Positions 57,725-64,000 of a stretch of DNA of 64,000 nt are shown one piece after another; within the stretch, counting starts at the first letter, position 1, and every line of letters starts with the position of its first letter. The position numbers were made by a program, and so were the translations under genes. Under the pieces are notes generated by a model. It saw only the letters and a program-made list of their open reading frames with translations, had not been told where the DNA came from and did no database searches. The stretch comes from Streptomyces alfalfae (GTDB lineage Bacteria; Actinomycetota; Actinomycetes; Streptomycetales; Streptomycetaceae): the NCBI RefSeq assembly GCF_004127445.1, contig NZ_QEXM01000046.1:114183-178182 (forward strand), given 5' to 3'.

Positions 57725-59542
57725 CTACTTCTTGGGCGGCACCGCCGGCATCCCCAGGAACGGCAGCCGCAGCGCGCCGAAGGCGTCCGCGGGGACGGCG
57801 GGGGTCTTCGGCTCGACCGCAGCGAGGCGCGCGTACCGCTCGCCCTGCGCGGGGCGCGGGTCCTCGGCGCCCTTGTTGGGCCAGAAGGACATGGCCCGCT
57901 CGGCCTGCGCGGTGATCGTCAGGGACGGGTTCACGCCGAGGTTCGCGGAGACCGCCGCCCCGTCGACCACCGAGATGCCCGGATGTCCGTAGAGCCGGTG
58001 GTAGGGGTCGATGACGCCGGTGTCCGGCGAGTCGCCGATGGGGCAGCCGCCCAGGAAGTGCGCGGTCAGCGGGGTGCCCATCAGCTCGCCGATGTTGGAG
58101 CCCGCGAAGCCGTTGATCTCCTCGGAGAGGATCGTGGCCGCGCGCGTGGCCTCGGGGATCTGGTCGGGGTTGGGCGCGCCGTGGCCCTGCCGCGCGGTCA
58201 GCAGGCCCTTGCCGAGCCCCTTCTCCTTGCGGTAGGTGGTCAGGGAGTTGTCGAGCGTCTGCATGACGAGGCCGATGATGGTCTTCTCCGACCACCGCCG
58301 GTTGGAGAGGGAGCGCACCAGGAGCAAGGGGTGGCGGGCCACATTGCCGAGCCACCCGGCGACCCGCGCCTTGCCGCCCTTGACGCTGTACGGGACCTGG
58401 AGCACGGTCAGGCTGCCCATCGCGTTGGACTTCTTGCCGTACCGGACGGGCTCGATGTGCGTGGTGGCGTTCGGGTGGATCGACGAGGTGATCGCCACGC
58501 CCTTGGTGAAGTCGGCCTTCGGCGCGCCGTGCCGCTCGCGGTAGCGGCGGTCGGTGGTCTGGGCGCCCACCAGGGCCTCGGAGTTGGTGCGGGTGAGCGT
58601 GCCGAGCCGTGGCGAGAGGCGGGGCAGCAGGCCGGTGTCCTTCATGCGGTGGAGCAGCGTCTGGGTGCCGTACGTGCCGGCGGCGACGATCACCTCGCGG
58701 GCCGTGAACGTGCGGCCCCTGCCCTTGCGCCGGTCGTTCGTGGGCAGCGTCGAGACCGCGTGTCCGCCCCGTGAGTCCTCGGTGACGGCGACGACCGACG
58801 TCATCGGGTGGATGACCGCGCCGGCCTTCTCCGCGAGGTAGAGGTAGTTCTCGTTGAGGGTGTTCTTCGCACCGTGCCGGCAGCCGGTCATGCACTCGCC
58901 GCACTCGTTGCAGGCCTTGCGGGCGGGGCCCGCGCCGCCGAAGTAGGGGTCGGGGGCCTCCGTGCCGGGCCGCGCGGTCGCGGTGCCGTCCCCGTCGTCG
59001 CCGTCGCCGAAGAACACGCCGACGGGCGCCATGTGGAAGCTGTCGCCGACGCCCATCTCCTCGGCCGCGGCCTTGAGGTGGACGTCCGAGGGCGTCATCG
59101 TCGGGTTGAGCCGCACCCCGAGCATGCGCTTGGCCTGCTCGTAGTACGGGCCCAGCTCGGCCTGCCAGTCCGTGATGTCCTTCCACTGCGGGTCGCCGAA
59201 GAACGCGGCGGGCGGCACGTAGAGGGTGTTGGCGTAGTTCAGGGAGCCGCCGCCGACGCCCGCTCCCGCGAGGACCATGACATTGCCGAGCAGGTGGATG
59301 CGCTGGATGCCGAAGAGGCCGAGGGCCGGGGCCCAGAGGTAGTTCTTGAGGTCCCAGGAGTTCTTGGGCAGGGACTCGCGGGTGAAGCGGCGGCCGGCTT
59401 CGAGCACGCCGACGCGGTAGCCCTTCTCCGTCAGGCGCAGCGCGGAGACCGCGCCGCCGAAGCCGCTGCCGACGACGATGACGTCGTAGTCGTACGACGC
59501 GTCGTCGCCCGCCTGGTTCCGGACAGAGCTCTCCTGTGACAT
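57725..59542 (-). CDS. GMC oxidoreductase (cholesterol-oxidase-like) with Cys cluster
   Basis: 605 residues. FAD-binding GSGFGG (25-30) and the GMC region (GAGVGGGSLNYANTLY, 93-108). A cluster of four Cys, C211-x2-C214-x2-C217-x3-C221 (KACNECGECMTGCRHGAKNTL), as I recall from the ChoD branch, looks like an iron-sulfur site. The C-terminal substrate region has GGCPIGDSPDTGVIDP. Likely a 3-hydroxysteroid or related alcohol oxidase. It follows an aldehyde dehydrogenase on the same strand, 51 bases apart. Confidence 0.88.
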   Translation of the reverse strand: MSQESSVRNQAGDDASYDYDVIVVGSGFGGAVSALRLTEKGYRVGVLEAGRRFTRESLPKNSWDLKNYLWAPALGLFGIQRIHLLGNVMVLAGAGVGGGSLNYANTLYVPPAAFFGDPQWKDITDWQAELGPYYEQAKRMLGVRLNPTMTPSDVHLKAAAEEMGVGDSFHMAPVGVFFGDGDDGDGTATARPGTEAPDPYFGGAGPARKACNECGECMTGCRHGAKNTLNENYLYLAEKAGAVIHPMTSVVAVTEDSRGGHAVSTLPTNDRRKGRGRTFTAREVIVAAGTYGTQTLLHRMKDTGLLPRLSPRLGTLTRTNSEALVGAQTTDRRYRERHGAPKADFTKGVAITSSIHPNATTHIEPVRYGKKSNAMGSLTVLQVPYSVKGGKARVAGWLGNVARHPLLLVRSLSNRRWSEKTIIGLVMQTLDNSLTTYRKEKGLGKGLLTARQGHGAPNPDQIPEATRAATILSEEINGFAGSNIGELMGTPLTAHFLGGCPIGDSPDTGVIDPYHRLYGHPGISVVDGAAVSANLGVNPSLTITAQAERAMSFWPNKGAEDPRPAQGERYARLAAVEPKTPAVPADAFGALRLPFLGMPAVPPKK

Positions 59543-59593
59543 CGACTCTCCTCGTTGAGAACGGGCGCGGGGCGGGGGCCCGGCGGGCTTCGG

Positions 59594-61210
59594 CTAGCGC
59601 AGGCGCAGGGCCTTCATGACCTTCAGGCTCGTGGTCATGAACGCCGCGTACTTCTCGTCGTCCAGGCCGAAGGAGGGCGCGAGCGGCATCAGCCGCTGCT
59701 GGGCGACGGTCTGCGCCTCGGTGTACTTGAGGATGCCCTCGGAGCCGTGCCTGCGGCCGAGACCCGAGTCCTTCATCCCGCCCATCGGGGACTGGACGCT
59801 GCCGTAGGCGGGCGCGTAGCCCTCGTTGACGTTGACCGTGCCGGTGCGCAGGCGGGCGGCGAGCTTGCGGCCGCGGCTGCCGTTCTTCGTCCAGACCGAG
59901 GAGTTGAGGCCGTACGGCGTGGCGTTGGCCAGCTCGACCGCCTCGTTCTCGTCCGTGAAGCGGTAGATCGAGACGACCGGGCCGAACGTCTCCTCGCCGC
60001 AGACCGCCATCGGCGCCTCGACGCCGTCCAGGATGGTCGGCTCATAGAAGTAGGGGCCGATGTCCGGGCGCGCCACGCCGCCCGCGACGAGCGTGGCGCC
60101 CTTCGCGACGGCCTCCTCGACGTGCCGGGTGACGGTCTCCAGCTGCCGCTCACCGACGAGCGAGCCCATGTCGGCGCCGTACGAGAGGGACGTGCCGAGC
60201 CGCATCGCCCGCGTGCGCTCAGCGAAGCGCGCCAGGAAGTGGTCGGCGATGGACTCGTGGACGTAGAGCCGCTCGATGGAGATGCAGAGCTGGCCCGCGG
60301 AGGAGAAGCAGGCGCGCACCGCGCCGGCCGCGGCCTTGTCCACGTCGGCGTCGTCCAGGACCAGCATGGCGTTCTTGCCGCCGAGTTCCAGCGACACGCC
60401 GACGAGGCGGGCGGCGGCGCCCTGCGCGACCTCGCGGCCCGTGCGCGTGGAGCCGGTGAACGAGACGTAGTCGGCGTGCCGGACGATCTCGGGGCCGACG
60501 ACCGGGCCCTCGCCGAGCACGACCTGGAAGGCCTCGGCGGGCAGGCCGGCCTCGATGATGAGGTCACGGGCCCACAGGGCGGTGAGGCAGGTCTCCGTGT
60601 CGGGCTTCATCACGAGCGCGTTGCCCGCGACGAGGGCGGGCAGCGCGTCGCCTATGGAGAGCTCCAGGGGGTAGTTCCAGGGGGCGATCTGCCCGACCAC
60701 GCCGCGCGGCTGACGGTTCTCGGTGACCTTGGTGAGCGTCGGGACGACGCCGGTGTGCCGCTTGGGGCTCAGGTACGAGGGGGCCTTGCGGCCGTAGTGC
60801 CGGGCGGCGACCGCGACGGCCTGGATCTCCTCGTGGGCGTGGAGCCTGGCCTTGCCGGTCTCCAGCTGGATCAGGTCGAGGACCTCGGCCTGGCGCTGGA
60901 GCACCAGGTCGTGGAAGCGGAGCAGGACGGCGGCGCGCTGCCTGACAGGGGTCCGCGCCCAGGCGATCTGCGCGGTGCGGGCCCGCTCGAACGCGGTGGC
61001 GACGTCGTCGGGGGTGGACTCGGGCAGGTCGGCCAGCTTGTCGCCGGTGAGCGGCGTGTGGTTGGCCGTACGGCCCGAGCCGATGACGTCACGGGTGAGC
61101 TGGGCGATCAGCTCGGGCGTGACCACGTCGGCGGCGGTGCGCGCGCCGTCGGGGGCCGGGGCGGTCGGGTTCGTGCCGAGGGGCGCTGCGGTGGCCTGCG
61201 AGTCCGTCAT
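59594..61210 (-). CDS. Succinic semialdehyde dehydrogenase-like aldehyde dehydrogenase
   Basis: 538 residues from ATG 61208-61210. Catalytic Glu (LELGGKNAML, E275) and Cys (SSAGQLCISIERLYV, C309), plus NAD(P) motif FTGSTRTGREVA, are present. The sequence PWNYPLELSIGDALPALVAGNAL resembles succinic-semialdehyde dehydrogenases (GabD2-type) of actinobacteria. It precedes the GMC oxidoreductase. No strong ribosome site; TACTCT seven bases before the ATG could be a -10 giving a nearly leaderless message. Confidence 0.9.
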   Translation of the reverse strand: MTDSQATAAPLGTNPTAPAPDGARTAADVVTPELIAQLTRDVIGSGRTANHTPLTGDKLADLPESTPDDVATAFERARTAQIAWARTPVRQRAAVLLRFHDLVLQRQAEVLDLIQLETGKARLHAHEEIQAVAVAARHYGRKAPSYLSPKRHTGVVPTLTKVTENRQPRGVVGQIAPWNYPLELSIGDALPALVAGNALVMKPDTETCLTALWARDLIIEAGLPAEAFQVVLGEGPVVGPEIVRHADYVSFTGSTRTGREVAQGAAARLVGVSLELGGKNAMLVLDDADVDKAAAGAVRACFSSAGQLCISIERLYVHESIADHFLARFAERTRAMRLGTSLSYGADMGSLVGERQLETVTRHVEEAVAKGATLVAGGVARPDIGPYFYEPTILDGVEAPMAVCGEETFGPVVSIYRFTDENEAVELANATPYGLNSSVWTKNGSRGRKLAARLRTGTVNVNEGYAPAYGSVQSPMGGMKDSGLGRRHGSEGILKYTEAQTVAQQRLMPLAPSFGLDDEKYAAFMTTSLKVMKALRLR

Positions 61211-61477
61211 GCTCGTGAGAGTAGGCCCACACAAGCCTTTTGGGTACCCATCGGTAACGGGCTTCACGGGTCACTCACACCACGCCAGTGATTGCTGGCG
61301 ACAAAGCCGCTGATCAGGGCGTTACCACTCCATCGGGCCGCTTCTCAGAGCTTGCCGGGCCCGAGCCCGCCGAGCCGGAGGCCGCGTCGCGGCCTGCCGA
61401 GCGAGAGACCGAGTGGCAGCCCGCCGCGTCAGAGGCCGTGTCACAGCCTGCCGCGTCAGAGGTCGCAGCCTGCCGCG

Positions 61478-63187
61478 TCAGAGCTTGTCGAGCTCCAGGT
61501 CCGCGATGGCGGTCTCCGCCACCTCACGGCCGCGCTCGGTGAAGTCGCCCTTGCCGGGATAGCCGATCATCAGCCGGTACATGTCGCCCGCCTCGGTCTT
61601 GTAGTACAGGACGCGCATCTCGCGCGGGCGCGGGTTCTGGCTGTCGTTGCTGGAGTAGACGACCGTGTTCCCCGCCGCCTTGCGGCCCTGGTACGTGGTC
61701 TCCTTGCCGTCGCTCTTCGGCTCGGGTTCGGACGCCATGCCGAGGCCGATGTCGCCGGACTGCTTGAAGTCGGCGTTGTCGTCCCACATCTGCGCGGCGG
61801 CGGTCTCGGCGATCTCGCCGCCGTCGTCCTCGGCCTTCTTGTCCAGGGTGAGGCTGATCCAGACGCTGCCGCTGGGGTCGGTGTACTGCACCCAGTGCGT
61901 CTTCGGCTCCTTGTTGTCGTCCTCGCTCTTCCTGTAGCCCTCGGGAGCGGCCACGGTCGCCGCCAGCTCCTTCGACGCGTGCTTCTGCCAACCCTCCGCG
62001 TCCGAGCCGCCGAAGGGGTCCAGCGCCACGAGCAGTCCGGCCACCACGGCCGCGACGACCACCCCGGCGACGGCGGCCAGCGCCTTGCGGCTCAGGAAGA
62101 TCCCCTTGCCCCGCTCCCGGTCCGCCCCGCCCCCGGCGGTGACGGCTTGCGTCGGCGGCTGCTGCGGGGGCCTGGCCGCCTCCTCCAGGAGCACGCGGAC
62201 CCGGGCGGCGTCCGGGCGCTGGGCGGGGTCCTTGGCCAGCAGGCGGTTGATCGCCTCGGCGAGCGGGCCCGACGCTGACGCGGGCGGTGCGGGCGTGGCG
62301 TTCAGGACGGACTGGAGCGTCGCGGGGGTGTTGCTGCGGCGGAAGGGTGAGACGCCCTCGGTCGCCGCGTACAGGACGACGCCGAGCGACCAGAGGTCGG
62401 ACGCGGGTCCCGGGCGCTGGCCGAGCACCCGCTCCGGGGCGATGAACTCGGGCGAGCCGACGAAGCCGCCGGTGTCCGTCAGGTTCGTCTCGCCCTCGAT
62501 CCGGGCGATGCCGAAGTCGGTGAGGACGACGCGGTCGTGGCTGCCGAGCATCACGTTGTCCGGCTTGACGTCGCGGTGCAGGATGCCCGCACCGTGCGCG
62601 GCGTCCAGGGCGTTCAGGACGTCGAGGCCGATGCGCGCGGCGTCCCTGGCGCCCAGCGTGCCCTCCTGGAGAGCGGCGCCGAGCGAGCGGCCCCGCACCA
62701 GCTCCATGACGATCCAGGGCCGGCCCGCCTCCACCGCCACGTCATGGACCTTGACCACGGCCGGGTGGTCGAGGCGGGCGGCGGCGCGCGCCTCACGGCG
62801 CATCCGCTCGAACGCGTTGGCGCGCTCGCGCTCGGACAGGTGGTCGGGCAGCCGCGGCTCCTTCACCGCCACCTCGCGGTCGACCGTCTCGTCCTTGGCG
62901 CGCCACACCGTGCCCATGCCGCCGTGCCCGAGCCTGGCGAGGAGCCGGTAGCGGCCCGCGATCAGCCGCCCGGCGCCGGGCTCGGCCTCGGCCCGCCGGT
63001 CCGGCGCCACCTGAGTGGGCCGGGGCTGTGCCGGGAACTGTGACTCCGGCTGCGGCTGTGCGTAAGGGTTGCCGGGGAGCGCTCCACCGCCCTGGACCGG
63101 CACAGCCGGACGCCGCGGCGGCTGCAGATCGAAGCTCGTCGGGTCGTAAGGCCCCGGGCCCTGTGGTGTTCCCCCGTCATTGCTCAT
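61478..63187 (-). CDS. Transmembrane Ser/Thr protein kinase
   Basis: 569 residues from ATG 63185-63187. N-terminal disordered Pro/Gln tail, then a PknB-type kinase domain (G-loop GHGGMGTVW, Lys in AVKEP, HRDVKPDN, DFG, SPEFIAPE, DLWSLGVVLYA), a linker, one membrane helix (about 370-390, ALAAVAGVVVAAVVAGLLVAL) and an exported domain of about 180 residues. The exported domain probably senses a cell-surface signal. A related gene follows immediately to the right, suggesting a kinase cluster. Confidence 0.95.
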   Translation of the reverse strand: MSNDGGTPQGPGPYDPTSFDLQPPRRPAVPVQGGGALPGNPYAQPQPESQFPAQPRPTQVAPDRRAEAEPGAGRLIAGRYRLLARLGHGGMGTVWRAKDETVDREVAVKEPRLPDHLSERERANAFERMRREARAAARLDHPAVVKVHDVAVEAGRPWIVMELVRGRSLGAALQEGTLGARDAARIGLDVLNALDAAHGAGILHRDVKPDNVMLGSHDRVVLTDFGIARIEGETNLTDTGGFVGSPEFIAPERVLGQRPGPASDLWSLGVVLYAATEGVSPFRRSNTPATLQSVLNATPAPPASASGPLAEAINRLLAKDPAQRPDAARVRVLLEEAARPPQQPPTQAVTAGGGADRERGKGIFLSRKALAAVAGVVVAAVVAGLLVALDPFGGSDAEGWQKHASKELAATVAAPEGYRKSEDDNKEPKTHWVQYTDPSGSVWISLTLDKKAEDDGGEIAETAAAQMWDDNADFKQSGDIGLGMASEPEPKSDGKETTYQGRKAAGNTVVYSSNDSQNPRPREMRVLYYKTEAGDMYRLMIGYPGKGDFTERGREVAETAIADLELDKL

Positions 63188-63299
63188 GCCCCATCACTAC
63201 CGTGCGAGCACCCCGGGACTCCAGCCGGGCCGCTCACTTGTGACCGGGGTGATGCACGGAGCTGTGACCGGGGTGACGCACGGGGCTTGGCGGCAGGCC

Positions 63300-64000
63300 C
63301 TAACGGCGGCGCACGAACGTGTCGACCGCCGTGTCGAAGTACTTCCGCACCTGCTCCGACTCCTCCGCGGGACCCGAGACCCACACGTCGTACATCGTGC
63401 CGCCCTCCTGCCAGCACAGGTCGTACGTCTGCCGCTCGCCGCCCGCGTTGCCGGGGTCGTCCCAGATGAACTCCCAGAGCGCCGCGGTCCTGCCGTTGCG
63501 GGTGGTCTCGGTGACCTCGCCGTTGCGGTAGCCGGGGTTGGTCCGCGGGCCCTCGTCGTCGGCACGGCGCTGCACCGCTAGCGGACCGCCGGGCTCCGGC
63601 TCGGCCTCCTTGATGCCGACGCGGTAGGTGCCGCTCGGCGAGGCGTAGAAGACCCGGGTGCCGTCGGTCCGGCGCACGAAGCCGCGCGGCACCGCGATCT
63701 CGAAGCCCTCGGGGTCCTTGGCCAGGCGGTAGCCGGCGGGGGCCTGCGGGGTGGACGGGCCGGGCGAAGGCGTCTCCTCGGTGACGGTGACCGTGGGGCT
63801 CGGGGTGGCGGTGGTGGACGTGGGTGACGCCGTGTTGGCCGGTTTGCCGTCGTCGCCGTCCCTGCCGAGCAGTAACGCGGTCGCCGAGACGGCGCCGCCG
63901 GTCACGGCCGCCACCAGCGCCGCCGTGATCAGCACGGCCCGTCTCTGGCGCCCGCGCGGCCCCAGGGCCGGGCCCGGCTTCGGCAGCAGGACGCGGCGGG
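63300..64000 (-). CDS. Membrane protein with kinase-like exported domain, truncated by window
   Basis: Partial: the open frame continues past the right edge (PRRVLLPKPGPALGPRGRQRRAVLIT before the helix). One membrane helix (about 63875-63935, LITAALVAAVTGGAVSATALLL), a Ser/Thr/Pro linker and an exported domain (GFEIAVPRGFVRRTDGTRVFYASPSGTYRVGIKEAE). The layout matches the C-terminal part of Streptomyces Ser/Thr kinases. It lies 112 bases from the neighbouring kinase. The kinase domain itself is not seen, so a kinase is probable but not shown. Confidence 0.75.
   Translation of the reverse strand, partial: RRVLLPKPGPALGPRGRQRRAVLITAALVAAVTGGAVSATALLLGRDGDDGKPANTASPTSTTATPSPTVTVTEETPSPGPSTPQAPAGYRLAKDPEGFEIAVPRGFVRRTDGTRVFYASPSGTYRVGIKEAEPEPGGPLAVQRRADDEGPRTNPGYRNGEVTETTRNGRTAALWEFIWDDPGNAGGERQTYDLCWQEGGTMYDVWVSGPAEESEQVRKYFDTAVDTFVRRR

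Overview
The window is typical high-GC actinobacterial DNA: about 72% GC, strong G/C bias at third codon positions, many GTG/TTG starts and 4-base ATGA/GTGA gene overlaps. Gene content and order (mdh, DUF3017, folD, purHN, sucCD, pcrA, guaA, a sortase-anchored protein and Ser/Thr kinases) match the core of a Streptomyces chromosome and resemble, from memory, the region around SCO4780-SCO4830 of S. coelicolor. I see no insertion sequence, prophage, CRISPR array, rRNA or tRNA. The unusual features are regulatory sites, repeat expansions inside genes, and one compact multi-gene system.

Layout. 1-3.3 kb: an aldehyde dehydrogenase/GMC oxidoreductase pair (choline-to-betaine type) and an XRE regulator with a membrane partner. 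3.4-6.4 kb: a coupled three-gene unknown membrane operon. 6.5-9.9 kb: malate dehydrogenase with a palindromic operator upstream, a membrane-tethered HTH/DUF2690 protein, and a secreted tendamistat-like protein. 10-11.9 kb: a DesK-type two-component system. 12.1-21.8 kb: DUF3017-folD, an RDD protein, purN-purH, two membrane proteins (one DUF6350) and an HTH/sigma-like fusion. 21.9-24.0 kb: sucCD.

24.3-33.2 kb holds the most interesting locus: two divergent operons encoding a MoxR AAA+ ATPase, a DUF5682 protein, a possible small ORF and a VWA protein on one side, and a SWIM zinc-finger protein and a DUF5691 protein on the other. Their shared promoter region is a long inverted repeat. Each arm carries TTGTCAGTG, the core of the actinobacterial DNA-damage (RecA-NDp/PafBC-type) promoter. 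The SWIM side matches the full consensus (TTGTCRGTG-N8-TANNNT). The helicase gene pcrA, 10 kb away, has an equally perfect copy, which acts as an internal positive control. I infer that the MoxR/VWA/SWIM system is DNA-damage inducible.

33.5-43.6 kb: a cobalamin-binding protein, a lipase, an M23 endopeptidase, pcrA, and two NlpC/P60 hydrolases, one behind a c-di-AMP (ydaO) riboswitch. 43.7-48 kb: a PspC-type envelope-stress two-component system divergent from a PspC/LiaF-like protein, with an array of TCAGGG/CCCTGA boxes between them, then DoxX. 48-52 kb: a membrane protein, a flavin-reductase-fold protein and guaA. 52.6-53.2 kb: chorismate mutase preceded by a Tyr/Phe-rich leader peptide and an attenuator hairpin. 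54-64 kb: two paralogous lipoproteins, a sortase-E substrate, a cholesterol-oxidase-like GMC enzyme with a succinic-semialdehyde-type dehydrogenase, and two kinase-like membrane proteins, the last cut by the window edge.

A recurrent oddity is in-frame minisatellite expansion at protein ends or linkers (PurN, VWA, DUF6350, the HTH/sigma-like protein, M23). Intergenic tandem repeats also occur near 18.2, 33.5 and 52.4 kb.
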